Source: Alphaproteobacteria bacterium
Lineage (GTDB): Bacteria > Pseudomonadota > Alphaproteobacteria > Rickettsiales > UBA3002
Direction: 5' to 3'
Assembly (NCBI GenBank): GCA_017302575.1
Contig: JAFLDD010000001.1
Location: 186,001 to 250,000, forward strand
DNA length: 64,000 nucleotides
Shown here piece by piece: positions 7,197 to 17,248 of this stretch. The notes beneath the pieces are model-generated. The model searched no databases. It was not told the DNA's origin and saw only the letters and a program-made list of their open reading frames with translations. Both the position numbers and the translations under genes were made by a program. The stretch's first letter is position 1, and each line of letters starts with the position of its first letter.

Positions 7197-7773
7197 TCTA
7201 ATCAGAGAGTATAAAAATAGTGGTGGGCTTTTGGGTCATTTATCCAAAGAATTGAACAATGGTGATAAAATAGCCCAAAAAGAAGCAACGGAAATAGTAG
7301 TGAAGGTTGCTTACACTAATGCGGATTATAAAAAATCTGATGATGTGGCGCATGCTCTTATTAAACTGGCTAAAGAAACTGATCTTGAGACTTTTGCCTC
7401 AGGGCCACCAGTTAGCCGTCTAGTGGTTATATCGGTTATGGGGCTTGTAAGAGAACAAGTGTTGCAGAATGAAGCCGAGTCCTATGTTCAATCAATGAGG
7501 GGGAAGAAAAGCAAACCGCGCTATTCAAAAGAAAAGAAAGTTTTTTTCGAACATTTAGATCGTTGGAGTAGAGGCGAAATATATTATAAAAATAAGAAAG
7601 CTTTTTTATGCGCCATGCAAGATTTGACGGGGGTAGCTAGTCACAACACGTTCTATGCTTGGATCTGTGAGTGCCCACTTAATTCAGCTAACAATCACAT
7701 TAGCCAAAATCTTATAGAGTTATATGATGAAGCATATAAAGCTGCTTCTCAACACTTAGAAAGCACCACTTAA
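7168..7773 (+). CDS. hypothetical protein of element 1, 201 aa
   Basis: Unrecognised. A basic N-terminus (MSVKSKKSRNLIREYKN) is followed by helical stretches. The C-terminal part (SHNTFYAWICECPLNSANNH...) could contain a small DNA-binding fold, but this is speculation. It is more AT-rich and Lys/Asn-rich than the chromosomal genes. The ATG at 7168 overlaps the integrase end by 29 bases, so it is probably coupled to integrase translation; an upstream TTG at 7138 is less likely. It may assist recombination or regulation of the element. Confidence 0.6.
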   Translation: MSVKSKKSRNLIREYKNSGGLLGHLSKELNNGDKIAQKEATEIVVKVAYTNADYKKSDDVAHALIKLAKETDLETFASGPPVSRLVVISVMGLVREQVLQNEAESYVQSMRGKKSKPRYSKEKKVFFEHLDRWSRGEIYYKNKKAFLCAMQDLTGVASHNTFYAWICECPLNSANNHISQNLIELYDEAYKAASQHLESTT

Positions 7774-7862
7774 AAACTACTGCAACCGTTAGCAGGATTT
7801 TCTACATCACCGCCAAGCATTTATATCCATAGCGTCACACATGACTTTATGGAGACTCATCA

Positions 7863-8084
7863 ATGCAAACAAAACTTAGTGATTTATACGACCTGCCCAG
7901 ATCAGGATTTTTACGTCAATCAGAGTTGATACCAGAAATCATTCCATTTTCTGCGGCAACACTGTGGCGAAAAGTTAAATCTGGTGAATTCCCACGCCCT
8001 GTAAAGCTATCTGAGCGCATCACGGCATGGCGTGCAGAAGATGTGCGCGCATGGATGGACAAATTAGTAAAAACAGAATGCTAA
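7863..8084 (+). CDS. AlpA-family regulator / excisionase-like protein
   Basis: A 73-residue helix-turn-helix protein of the AlpA/MerR-like excisionase group. FLRQSELIPEI is the first helix, the recognition region is FSAATLWRKVKSGEFPRP, and the wing and tail are VKLSERITAWRAEDVRAWMD. These are characteristic AlpA signature elements. In P4-like elements AlpA activates the integrase or acts as directionality factor. A GGAG ribosome-binding site precedes the ATG. It lies 666 bases downstream of the integrase gene on the same strand, as expected for an element-encoded excision control gene. Confidence 0.9.
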   Translation: MQTKLSDLYDLPRSGFLRQSELIPEIIPFSAATLWRKVKSGEFPRPVKLSERITAWRAEDVRAWMDKLVKTEC

Positions 8085-8371
8085 ATGATCTGATTGTTCA
8101 ACGGTTGGGCAAGACGGAAGCGTTGAATAATATATTAAGCCCTCACTTTTGGATTTGTGCATACGGGGCAGGATAGAGCGAACGGTTGAGATCCAGCACA
8201 ACGGCGTGAATGACACGAACGTCAAGCGGCAACCAACTCCACGATGGTCATTCCAATCGCGGAGGCCAAGCGATGGGTCGGCTCCGATGGTTTGAGTCAC
8301 TTGGAAATCGTGAGGTTAGCTCCATCCTCGGCTCTGCTGGGGATGGGTGAGCTATGCCAAAACAAAGAGTC
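8085..8371. other. intergenic region of element 1, no gene recognised
   Basis: About 290 bases between the AlpA-like gene and the convergent end of the RTX operon. Only short, unconvincing reading frames exist here. No clear intrinsic terminator for either flanking transcription unit could be identified, and no RNA gene. Confidence 0.5.
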
Positions 8372-8701
8372 TCACCAATGGTTTGTGAGCGTCAGAAAGA
8401 ATAAAGGATAGTCGATGTCAAATAAGGATATAGCAAGTTTAGGAATACCAACACGATTTGGTGTATTGTCAGATCGCAGGCATATCTCAGGCATTTTTAC
8501 CGCTTCTGTTCTAGTAACAAACCACATACCAAACTTATCGTATTTGGGAGAAGGTTGGGCACCCCAATTATAAGGGTGAATATAATTTTCTTCTGCCTCT
8601 CGCCAAGCGCAATCAATTTTGCTTACATCCACCCATACCACTTCATCCTGAGCTTCAGGGCGCGGATCGGCAATAAACGGTTTGCGCCATTCAACTTCCA
8701 T
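8372..8701 (-). CDS. small tryptophan-rich protein downstream of the RTX gene, 109 aa
   Basis: Unrecognised soluble protein (MEVEWRKPFIADPRPEAQ...). It contains several Trp residues, no signal peptide and no membrane segment; a motif rich in aromatics (ENYIHPYNWGAQPSPKYD) lies mid-protein. It starts 7 bases after the RTX stop codon on the same strand, so it is very likely cotranscribed with it. A position right after a large secreted protein suggests a dedicated partner such as a chaperone, immunity protein or modifier, but nothing in the sequence proves this. A longer frame extending into the RTX gene is only an out-of-frame shadow. Confidence 0.7.
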   Translation of the reverse strand: MEVEWRKPFIADPRPEAQDEVVWVDVSKIDCAWREAEENYIHPYNWGAQPSPKYDKFGMWFVTRTEAVKMPEICLRSDNTPNRVGIPKLAISLFDIDYPLFFLTLTNHW

Positions 8702-8708
8702 TATATTA

Positions 8709-11700
8709 TCAGCTATAAATAAAATCCGTATTGGTAAGAGTGAGGTTGCCCACCAGCTTGATATTGAAGTTGATGCCATCGGTAACGAAGGTATTGCCTC
8801 CACTAGTGTAGAAACCCAGATTGCCAGCCGAAGGGGTTGCGGTGCTTTGTAGTGCTGTGAAGCCCAAGCCACGCACGTCGATCTTATCGGTACCAGCAGT
8901 AAAACCACTGATGGTATCGAAACTCGCATTCGTCGAATCCGAAAGGGCTGCGAACACAAATGTGTCAATACCCGCACCACCTGTCAGACTATCTGCACCT
9001 GCGCCACCGATTATCGTATCGTTGCCATCGCTACCATCCAGTTCATCATTACCCGCACCACCATCGATGCTGTCATTCCCGCCATAGCCACGTAGATAGT
9101 CGTTATTATTTCCACCAATGAGTGTGTCGTTATAGGAGTTGGAGCCTGAAACACCTTCGATATTGAGGAGACTATCGCCTGCAGCGTGGCCCCCTGTGTG
9201 GGTGTTGGTTGAGAGATTGACGTTCACCGCAGCATTGGAGTGGTAATAATCGATATGATCCCAACCATCGCCACCATCTACCGTGTCTGCTCCTAGGCCG
9301 CTTCTTAACTGGTCACTACCTGCGTCACCGAACAAATAGTTGTCGCCAGAACCGCCATAGATGCTGTCATTAAACGAGGAGCCATTGACGTTTTCAACAT
9401 TGGAAAGAATCGCATCCCCCGCGCCTTCGCTATAGTAATAGCCAAGCCCCGTACCCAGATCGACATAGATGCCCGCATTGGCGTTGGTATAAATAGCCGT
9501 GTCGATGCCATTACCACCATCCAGTGTATCCGCACCATTACCGCCATTTAAGATGTCGTTACCGTCACCACCGCTTAGGCTGTCATTTCCATCACCACCA
9601 TTGAGCGTGTCATTGCCAGCGCCACCATTGAGGGTGTCAGCATCATTGCCACCGTTCAGTATATCGGCATCGTTACCGCCATTCAGTGTGTCTGCGCCGA
9701 TACCACCATCGAGCGTATCATCACCCTCGTTACCACTGAGGCTGTCATTACCATCAATACCGCTTAGATAGTTATTACCTGCATCACCAGCAATCGTATC
9801 GGCATAGATAGAACCAGAGATATTCTCAATACTATTGAACGTATCACCTGCAGCGTGACCACCTGTATGCGTGCCAGTCGCTAGATTGACGTTCACCGCA
9901 GCACTGGAGCTAATATATGTAACCGTATCAATACCGTTCAGACCGTAGAAGATATTGCCAGATAATGTGCCCGCCAACGTATCGTTAAAGTTAGAAGCGA
10001 TGATATTCTCAACGTTAGAAATTACGTCACCCGCAGCATCGCCACCACTTACCGAACCTGTCGCAAGATTGATGCTGATAGCAGCCGTTGAGCTCGCATA
10101 ATCAATATAGTCTGCACCACTACCACCATCGAGCGTATCTGCACCCGCACCACCACTGAGCGTGTCATTAGCGGCATCGCCGAAGATGTAATCGTTGCCT
10201 GCGAGACCATAGAGTGCATTTGTCCATCCATCGCCGCTAATTGTATCATTAGCAGCAGAACCAGTTACACCTTCAAAACCAACCATGGTGTCGCCATTCG
10301 CATCACCACCCGATAACGTGCCGCTCAAGAAGTTGACATTTACCCCGCCGAAAGAGTCAACATAGGAGATAAAATCGTATCCATCGCTTGCATGAAGATA
10401 GTCAGCACCCATGCCGCCTCTAAGGGTATCATTTCCATCACCACCAAGTAGCGAATCGTTACCCAATCCTCCAACCAAGCTGTCGTCACCTTCATAGCCA
10501 GTAATAGTGTCATTACCACCAGCGCCTGTAAGAATATCATTCTCGGTGCTACCGTTAAGTGTCTGGTGTGTGAAATTGAGGTAGAAGTCATTATCCGACA
10601 ATGTGCTCGCCACAAAATTGGTAAGTGTAATCACGATAGGACCACCAACGGCGCGTGGAACACTGATGGTAGTATCTTGGCCTACTTGCGTAATAGTCAT
10701 GTCACTGAGTGTATCCACGTCCGTATGTGGGAAGGCTCTGAGGTCAATGCGATCTGAACCGCGCTCAAAGTCAGTGATAGTCAGCGCCGTGGCAGCGTAA
10801 TCCACGACAATGAGATCATTACCTGCACCTGTTGTCACTACGTCACTACCTAAGCCAGTGCGAATCGTGTCAGCTCCTGTGCCCGCATCAATCGTATCAT
10901 TGCCCGCGCTGCCTTCGAGTGTATCGTTACCATCGCCACCGCTGATGCTATCATTACCATCGCCTGCGTTAATGGTGTTGCTGGCGTTGTTACCAAGAAT
11001 GATATTATCGAGACTATTACCCGTGCCATTAATGCTGCCACTGCCAGTCAGTGTTAGATTCTCAATATTGCTGCCAAGCGTATAAGTGACAGAAGATTGA
11101 ATCGTGTCTGCACCTTCGGCTGCAGCTTCGGTTACGACGTCCAATGTTGAATCGACAATGAATACATCATTGCCTAGGCCGCCGACCATGGTGTCGTTAC
11201 CCGTACCACCATCAAGCGTGTCTGCACCCGCGCCACCGCTTAAGCTATCATTGCCCGCGACTCCACGCAGCGTGTTATCATTGCCATCACCTGTGATGGT
11301 ATCATTGTTGGCGGAACCATTCACATTCTCGATATTGCTGAGATTATCGCCAGCCGCTTCGCCACCACTATGGGTATTAGTCGCAAGGTTTACGCTCACC
11401 GCAGCAGAATATTTATAATCAATCGTATCGATGCCATTACCACCATTGATGGTGTCTGATCCTGCATCGGATTCGATGGTATCATTACCATCCCCTGCAC
11501 TAATGCTATCGCTGCCATTATAACCCCAGAGATAGTCATTACCCGTGCTGCCTGTGAGCGTATCGTTATATTGCGAGCCATAGACGCGCTCAATATCGAT
11601 CAAAACATCACCTGCCGCCTGACCACCACTATGGGTGCCCGTTGCAAGATTGACGTTCACTGCCGCGCTTGAATAGACATAGGTTGCAATATCAACACCT

Positions 11701-14700
11701 GAGCCACCATTGAGTGTATCTGCGCCATTACCGCCATCAAGTTCATCATTACCGTAGAATCCTTGGAGACTGTCATTGTTATCCCCGCCAAGGATATAAT
11801 CGTTACCAAGGCCGCCATTGATGGTGTCGTTACCCGCATAACCATAGATAAGATCAGCACCCACGCTACCGTTGATTGTTTCGGCGCTGCCCGTACCATT
11901 ATAGGTAGAACCAGAACCATAAGTGATATGGTTGCTCAGGAAATAGCTGTTTGTGATATTGGTTGCTGTAATCCCCTGCAGCACGATAGTCGCAACATTA
12001 CCGTTGATTTGTGGGAAGGTAAGAACGCTATCTGAACCAATTTGTTCAATACTAATATCCGAAATGTCGTCCACGCTTGCGCCAAAGGCCGCCACATCAA
12101 GTCTATCACCTTGCGAGAAGTTAAACCCGCTCACGCGCGCCGAATAAATCTCGTTGGTGTTCACCGTGAACACATCCGCAGCGCCCGTACCATTCAAGAC
12201 ATAGTGAGGATTCGGGTTGAAGATGAAATCACCAGCACCAAGCGTATTAGCTGCAACGTTCTGCAAGGTAAGCGTGAATGTACCACCTGGTCGTACAATG
12301 CTTACAGTCGTATCTGCACCCGCTTGTGCTACCGTAAGGTCAGAGAAGCCAGTCGCATACAGGAAGCCGCTCACATCAATAGTGTCATTGCCATCCGTGT
12401 AGTCCGTAACAACCGCAGTGGTCGCACGGCTATGAATCACAAAACGATTACTACCTGCACCACCCGTCAGTGTATCTGTGCCTAGAGCGCCATTCAGCGT
12501 ATCATTGCCACTGCCACCATCAAGCAGGTTGTTGCTGGCACTTCCAGTAATGGAATCGTTCCAAATTGAACCCGTGACGTTCTCGACATTAAGAAGCGTA
12601 TCGCCTTGCGCGTAGCCGTCCGAATGAATGCCCGACGTAAGATTAACGGTTACCGCAGCAGAAGAGTCCGTGTAAGAGACCGTATCAGTGCCACCCGCAC
12701 CATCCATCGCATTCGCAACATCACTGGCATAGAATAAATCATTGAAATTCGAACCTGTGATATTCTCAAAGTTCGTAACACTTAAACCAGCGGCACTACC
12801 GCCATAGGTGTTATTCTGCAGGTTTGCCACGACACCAGACGTCGCATTGCTGAATACAATCGTGTCTTGGCCAGAACCACCATCGAGAAACAATGCGCCA
12901 CCATCACCATTGATAACGTCGTTTCCTCCACCACCATTGATGGTATCACTACCTAATCCACCAATAAGCGTATCGTTACCATCGCCACCATTGAGGATAT
13001 CATTTCCATCATCCCCATGAATAATATCATCTCCCGCACCACCATTGAGCGAGTCATCTCCCGCACCACCAAGGATTACGTCATTACCATCGCCACCATT
13101 GACGGTATCATAATCACCATCCGCGTCGATCCAGTCGTTTCCTGCACCACCGTCGAGTGAATCATTACCTTCGCCACCAAGAATTACGTCATCCCCTGTA
13201 CCGCCATAGATGGTGTCATAGCCTTCACCCCCGAACAGCACATCGTCTCCTGCATCACCGTAAATCGTATCGTTGCCCTCGCCGCCGAAAGCCCAGTCAT
13301 TACCATCCCCACCAACCAACACATCATCGCCGTTATTTCCGACAAGTACGTCATCCCCTGATTTACCGTTGAGGGTTTCGTTCCAATAAGCGCCGACCAG
13401 CAAATCACTACCAAATTCTTTAACAGCGATGTCGGTCGTCGCAGTCGTGCCTGCCGCTTGGCGCTGCGCGAAGGTCGCGCCATACACGGTTTGCCCAGCC
13501 GTATAGAGCGTGGATTCGCCTTCCACTTTGGTAGAAAGCACCGTGCCATTCAGCACAATATCTTGGATATTTTTGCCGCCAAAGGTACTGTAAATCACCT
13601 GTGCGCCGTTATAGAATGTCTCATATGGCCCAGCCATACCCGCTTCATGGTTACCAAAAGGTGTTGCAGCCGTTTGATCTTCCGTATCCAGCACTACATA
13701 TTCAAGACGCACAAACTCCGTGCCCTCGATATTCCCAGGCTGCGCGAGTTTATAGACCGAATAATGCCCACCGAATTTTCCGCGCGCGCGTTTGGACGCT
13801 TCAATCTGCGTGCCGTTATAATAAGTATAGACCGTCTGGTCGGCCAACTGTTCGTCATACGCAATCTGCGACAGTTTATTGAGGAAGGTATTATTCCAGT
13901 AAAGCTGCTTGCTGAGGATATTCTCACTCGTTTCCGCCTCACGCGCATTGACCGTGCTCAGCACACTATCCAGTGGCGCACTGCCGACCGTAAACGTCCC
14001 CAGATGCGTCACAGGGTCATAGGTCACTGTCGAAAGATCAATCGCATCACCATTCGATAACTCAATCCGCTCCAACCCATTGCCCGCGACGAACTGATCA
14101 GTAATCGTCGCCAGCACACGGCTATTATAACTCACCTGCAAATCATCGCCCTGCTTAAGCAAGCTGAGACCCGTATTCGCGTTCGCACTGCTCATCCACG
14201 AAAGCAGCATCGTGTCCACTTCCCCCGCCGTCGCACCGCTATCGACAATCACGTTGTGATGTTCATTCACATCCGAGCCAATGACATACACATCCGAGCC
14301 ATCCTCACCCGTGAGCGTGTTGCTGCCCACGCCGCCCACCATAATATCATTACCAAACCCACCCGTGATGGAATCATCGCCCTCATCACCACGCAGGTAA
14401 TCATCATCCAGCCCGCCGAGCATCACATCATTGCCCGCGCCGCCGAGGATGTTATCATCCCCCAGTCCGCCTTCTGCGAAATCATCCCCCGCGCCACCGA
14501 CGATCAAATCACGTCCCGCGTCGCCATGCAGAATATCAATACCATCTCCACCATCGATGAAGTCATTGCCATTACCGCCGTAAATCTGGTCATTTCCAAC
14601 ATCGCCAAACAGTGTGTCGGAGCCATCGCCACCATCAATATAATCATTGCCCAAATTACCCAGCACGAGGTCGTTGCCTTCGCCCCCGTCGATCGAATCA

Positions 14701-16811
14701 TCACCATAGCCACCATCCAGCGTGTCATTGCCCGCATCACCCGCCACGGCATCCGCGCCACCACCTGCGAGGATGTAATCATTGCCCGTGCCACCTGCGG
14801 CGACATCATCACCACTGCCCATGTGTATGAAATCCTGACCCGCACCGCCGAGTGCGGTGTCCGCTCCATCTTCACCGAACAATATATCCTCACCCGCGTC
14901 GCCTTGCAGTACGTCATTGCCGTCGCCGCCATTCAGGTGGTCGCTACCCGTGCCGCCGAGCAGGTTGTCGTTACCGCCACGCGCTTCGAGATAATCCGCG
15001 CCGCCATTGGCCGAAATGGTCTGCACGTTGTTATCACCCACCAGCACATCTGCACCGACATTGCCGAGGATGTAACCAATGCCCGTGCCTGAAGCGAGAA
15101 TGGTCGAGCCTTCCGCATTGACGGCAACGAGCGCAGGAACCGACTGCCCATTCACCGTAATCGTCTGCACCTGGTAGATGCTGTTCATAACCCCCGCCGC
15201 CGTCTGGAACTCACCAGCACCGAGTTTGACAGAGCCGAATAAGCCGCTAATCACTTTACCAGCCAATGCACCTATGACTAAACCAACGACGGGAACAATC
15301 GCTCCGCTCACCAATCCGAATTGCGCGCTCAAATATGCAGATAGAGGTTGCACAGGCCCATAGGTGGAGGCAACCAGCGCAGAGTAACCAGACACGGAGC
15401 TGACAAGCGATGCCGCAACATACATCGAGCCGAAGGATACCGCCGTGGATGCAGCTAGGTTCGCCCAACCCGAAGAATCGAGATTACCATTAATAATACC
15501 ATGCGCGAGGCTGGTAAGTGCGGCTGCGGTGCCACCACCTACTGCACCATCAATGCCCCATTCCGCATGTACAATATGTTGAATTGCCACACCCGTGATC
15601 ACCGAGCTGCCCGCACGGATATAATCCGCACTGTTCCAGCCACTCGAATGCAGCGCGAAATCCACCGCCATGCGGCCTAATACATCATACACACCACTCG
15701 CCAAACCGATGGGCTCTTTCACGCCCATATAATCGAGAATTTTCACCAGCGAGTCTTGCGCTTCAACGTCACTCACTTGCCATGGCAATGGTGTCTGGTT
15801 ATTGCGAATCTGATCGCGCAGCGCAACCATCGCAGGTGACATGAGATTTTGTGCGACCGTATCCGACAGAGCATTCTCCGCCATCTCAATTACGAAATAC
15901 TTCAGCGCATCCGCAACTGATACGTTGCCAGCCACTAAATCCTGACCATACTGTCCGAAGAAGCTCACCATTGACTGGTGAATATTATAGGTGTCCGTCA
16001 GATTATCCCAATACGCTCCAGCTTGGTTGCTGACGAATTCAGTAACGGCATCGGCAGCGTCGCTAAATCCTTGCATGACTTTGTATAAAGGATTTACTTC
16101 TTCACCCACAGTCATCGTGGCGCTGTGAGAAAGTAGAGTTATCTTAACTCCGTTCGGTCCTTCGAGAACTTCGTAATTTCCATTTATAGTAGCGTTTGTA
16201 TCATTTTTAATCGCATTAGCATCACCTTTGTTTATGTATGTGCTGCGAGAATTATCTTCTGGGTTCTGAATGTATTCTCTAAGAGATTCGAGGCCAATGT
16301 CGTGCGCGTTATCATCCCACAACCAATCAGCAAGTCTCTCGTTTAAGTCTGCTTCTGGGCCATTTCCAATTCCTATAGTATTAATGTGATAGCCATCACC
16401 TGAGACGGGGTGCAATTCTCTTACTACCAGCCCTGGACCCAACAAGTGGTTGGGCTGAGTCACATTCACCACAATATACCCACCCGAAGGTAAATATGTC
16501 TTAATATCTCCTAGTAATGGTATACTATAAGTTCCGCCATTTGTAACAGGCGTGCCATTACTACCAAAAGGCCCCAACATAGGGAATGGTTGTTCAAAGA
16601 AATTATTAATTATGATGTTTGGATTCGGAATAGTATCAGAAAAAGATACTTTCCCAGTTTCATTATAATAATGAAATCTATTTGGACCCGTATTTATAGC
16701 TGGATTGATACCGAGTGAAGAGAAATTTGGTATAATCACTTCGACTTGCTGATTATTCACTGTTGTATAAATTATACCAGTATTAGCAGAATTGATTGTA
16801 ACGCTCGCCAT
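8709..16811 (-). CDS. giant RTX (haemolysin-type Ca-binding repeat) protein, 2700 aa
   Basis: Predicted type I-secreted protein. Residues 1-~430 are an unrecognised N-terminal region (TINSANTGIIYTTVNNQQVE...). Residues ~435-535 are hydrophobic and Ala/Gly/Val-rich (SAYLSAQFGLVSGAIVPVVG and following), suitable for membrane insertion. From ~600 there are many blocks of Ca2+-binding nonapeptides GGxGxDxLx. The first block is followed by an HCBP-related segment (SYNSRVLATITDQF..GNGLERIEL). Later blocks alternate with at least nine copies of a ~46-residue spacer (SSAAVNVNLATGTHSGG..AAGD...NIENVxGSxxNDTI). The C-terminus ends FDTISGFTAGTDKID...LTNTDFIYS, typical of type I secretion signals. An HlyC-type acyltransferase gene lies upstream, supporting a fatty-acylated pore-former. 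No hlyB/hlyD/tolC is in the window. The start has a GAGGAG site. Confidence 0.93.
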   Translation of the reverse strand: MASVTINSANTGIIYTTVNNQQVEVIIPNFSSLGINPAINTGPNRFHYYNETGKVSFSDTIPNPNIIINNFFEQPFPMLGPFGSNGTPVTNGGTYSIPLLGDIKTYLPSGGYIVVNVTQPNHLLGPGLVVRELHPVSGDGYHINTIGIGNGPEADLNERLADWLWDDNAHDIGLESLREYIQNPEDNSRSTYINKGDANAIKNDTNATINGNYEVLEGPNGVKITLLSHSATMTVGEEVNPLYKVMQGFSDAADAVTEFVSNQAGAYWDNLTDTYNIHQSMVSFFGQYGQDLVAGNVSVADALKYFVIEMAENALSDTVAQNLMSPAMVALRDQIRNNQTPLPWQVSDVEAQDSLVKILDYMGVKEPIGLASGVYDVLGRMAVDFALHSSGWNSADYIRAGSSVITGVAIQHIVHAEWGIDGAVGGGTAAALTSLAHGIINGNLDSSGWANLAASTAVSFGSMYVAASLVSSVSGYSALVASTYGPVQPLSAYLSAQFGLVSGAIVPVVGLVIGALAGKVISGLFGSVKLGAGEFQTAAGVMNSIYQVQTITVNGQSVPALVAVNAEGSTILASGTGIGYILGNVGADVLVGDNNVQTISANGGADYLEARGGNDNLLGGTGSDHLNGGDGNDVLQGDAGEDILFGEDGADTALGGAGQDFIHMGSGDDVAAGGTGNDYILAGGGADAVAGDAGNDTLDGGYGDDSIDGGEGNDLVLGNLGNDYIDGGDGSDTLFGDVGNDQIYGGNGNDFIDGGDGIDILHGDAGRDLIVGGAGDDFAEGGLGDDNILGGAGNDVMLGGLDDDYLRGDEGDDSITGGFGNDIMVGGVGSNTLTGEDGSDVYVIGSDVNEHHNVIVDSGATAGEVDTMLLSWMSSANANTGLSLLKQGDDLQVSYNSRVLATITDQFVAGNGLERIELSNGDAIDLSTVTYDPVTHLGTFTVGSAPLDSVLSTVNAREAETSENILSKQLYWNNTFLNKLSQIAYDEQLADQTVYTYYNGTQIEASKRARGKFGGHYSVYKLAQPGNIEGTEFVRLEYVVLDTEDQTAATPFGNHEAGMAGPYETFYNGAQVIYSTFGGKNIQDIVLNGTVLSTKVEGESTLYTAGQTVYGATFAQRQAAGTTATTDIAVKEFGSDLLVGAYWNETLNGKSGDDVLVGNNGDDVLVGGDGNDWAFGGEGNDTIYGDAGDDVLFGGEGYDTIYGGTGDDVILGGEGNDSLDGGAGNDWIDADGDYDTVNGGDGNDVILGGAGDDSLNGGAGDDIIHGDDGNDILNGGDGNDTLIGGLGSDTINGGGGNDVINGDGGALFLDGGSGQDTIVFSNATSGVVANLQNNTYGGSAAGLSVTNFENITGSNFNDLFYASDVANAMDGAGGTDTVSYTDSSAAVTVNLTSGIHSDGYAQGDTLLNVENVTGSIWNDSITGSASNNLLDGGSGNDTLNGALGTDTLTGGAGSNRFVIHSRATTAVVTDYTDGNDTIDVSGFLYATGFSDLTVAQAGADTTVSIVRPGGTFTLTLQNVAANTLGAGDFIFNPNPHYVLNGTGAADVFTVNTNEIYSARVSGFNFSQGDRLDVAAFGASVDDISDISIEQIGSDSVLTFPQINGNVATIVLQGITATNITNSYFLSNHITYGSGSTYNGTGSAETINGSVGADLIYGYAGNDTINGGLGNDYILGGDNNDSLQGFYGNDELDGGNGADTLNGGSGVDIATYVYSSAAVNVNLATGTHSGGQAAGDVLIDIERVYGSQYNDTLTGSTGNDYLWGYNGSDSISAGDGNDTIESDAGSDTINGGNGIDTIDYKYSAAVSVNLATNTHSGGEAAGDNLSNIENVNGSANNDTITGDGNDNTLRGVAGNDSLSGGAGADTLDGGTGNDTMVGGLGNDVFIVDSTLDVVTEAAAEGADTIQSSVTYTLGSNIENLTLTGSGSINGTGNSLDNIILGNNASNTINAGDGNDSISGGDGNDTLEGSAGNDTIDAGTGADTIRTGLGSDVVTTGAGNDLIVVDYAATALTITDFERGSDRIDLRAFPHTDVDTLSDMTITQVGQDTTISVPRAVGGPIVITLTNFVASTLSDNDFYLNFTHQTLNGSTENDILTGAGGNDTITGYEGDDSLVGGLGNDSLLGGDGNDTLRGGMGADYLHASDGYDFISYVDSFGGVNVNFLSGTLSGGDANGDTMVGFEGVTGSAANDTISGDGWTNALYGLAGNDYIFGDAANDTLSGGAGADTLDGGSGADYIDYASSTAAISINLATGSVSGGDAAGDVISNVENIIASNFNDTLAGTLSGNIFYGLNGIDTVTYISSSAAVNVNLATGTHTGGHAAGDTFNSIENISGSIYADTIAGDAGNNYLSGIDGNDSLSGNEGDDTLDGGIGADTLNGGNDADILNGGNDADTLNGGAGNDTLNGGDGNDSLSGGDGNDILNGGNGADTLDGGNGIDTAIYTNANAGIYVDLGTGLGYYYSEGAGDAILSNVENVNGSSFNDSIYGGSGDNYLFGDAGSDQLRSGLGADTVDGGDGWDHIDYYHSNAAVNVNLSTNTHTGGHAAGDSLLNIEGVSGSNSYNDTLIGGNNNDYLRGYGGNDSIDGGAGNDELDGSDGNDTIIGGAGADSLTGGAGIDTFVFAALSDSTNASFDTISGFTAGTDKIDVRGLGFTALQSTATPSAGNLGFYTSGGNTFVTDGINFNIKLVGNLTLTNTDFIYS
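8750..15030 (-). repeat. coding tandem repeats: RTX nonapeptide arrays and spacer modules
   Basis: Degenerate 27-base (9-codon) repeats encode GGxGxDxLx units in several blocks, interleaved with repeated ~46-codon spacers. They are coding repeats, all in frame with the RTX gene. Confidence 0.9.
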
Positions 16812-16822
16812 AAATTTCTCCT

Positions 16823-17248
16823 CTAATTCTCAGAGAATCTAAATTTCACAAGTCTAAAAATTGCATAAAATACCAAGAATAAAAAAGGCGAAACTAATTT
16901 ATGCAAAAAACCATAAAGCGTTATTTTCCCATCGGCATAAATAACTTTACCGCCTAGCGTATAATCCATTCCCTGCTCAGAAGCAGCATACATGCTAAGA
17001 AAAACATTTCCTAAAACAATCATGCAAGACAGCAATAAAAGCAAAATGTTAGATCGCAGCAAACGTATAGAAAATGCAAAGCACAAATACATCGGAATGC
17101 CAAAAAGTATCATATAAAGAAGAGTTGCCCTTATGAATTTGCTAATAGCGTATTCGTCGTTGATTAAGTCAAACTGGAATCCAGTATAAATACCCAAGAA
17201 CGCCAAAATAATTACAATATCCTGAACGAATGTTTTGAGGCCAATCAT
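16823..17248 (-). CDS. small membrane protein of the RTX operon, ~141 aa
   Basis: Unrecognised protein with four probable transmembrane helices: KTFVQDIVIILAFLGIYTGF; LLYMILFGIPMYLCFAFSI; ILLLLLSCMIVLGNVFLSM; and LVSPFLFLVFYAIFRLV. The ATG at 17248 overlaps the TGA of the upstream 41-residue gene in an ATGA arrangement and has an AGAGGGCGGG ribosome-binding stretch, so this start is preferred over 17272. Its stop is 11 bases before the RTX start. The tight packing implies a functional link with the RTX protein, for example immunity, membrane insertion or secretion accessory, but this is inference only. Confidence 0.75.
   Translation of the reverse strand: MIGLKTFVQDIVIILAFLGIYTGFQFDLINDEYAISKFIRATLLYMILFGIPMYLCFAFSIRLLRSNILLLLLSCMIVLGNVFLSMYAASEQGMDYTLGGKVIYADGKITLYGFLHKLVSPFLFLVFYAIFRLVKFRFSEN

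Noticed and set aside
8064..8300. 78-codon minus-strand frame between the AlpA-like gene and the RTX operon
   Set aside because: It overlaps the AlpA-like gene, has no ribosome-binding site and no protein-like features.
8372..8980. Longer version of the small gene after the RTX gene
   Set aside because: The extension overlaps the 3' end of the RTX gene out of frame; the ATG at 8701 has the natural sequence and spacing.
8750..15030. Regular short direct repeats resembling a CRISPR-like or minisatellite array
   Set aside because: Repeats are 27 bases, degenerate, contiguous and in frame; they encode GGxGxDxLx RTX units.
14256..15092. 278-codon plus-strand open frame and several others antisense to the RTX gene
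   Set aside because: Their translations are periodic artefacts (Ile/Ala/Thr-rich) of the antisense of RTX repeats, without ribosome-binding sites or domains.
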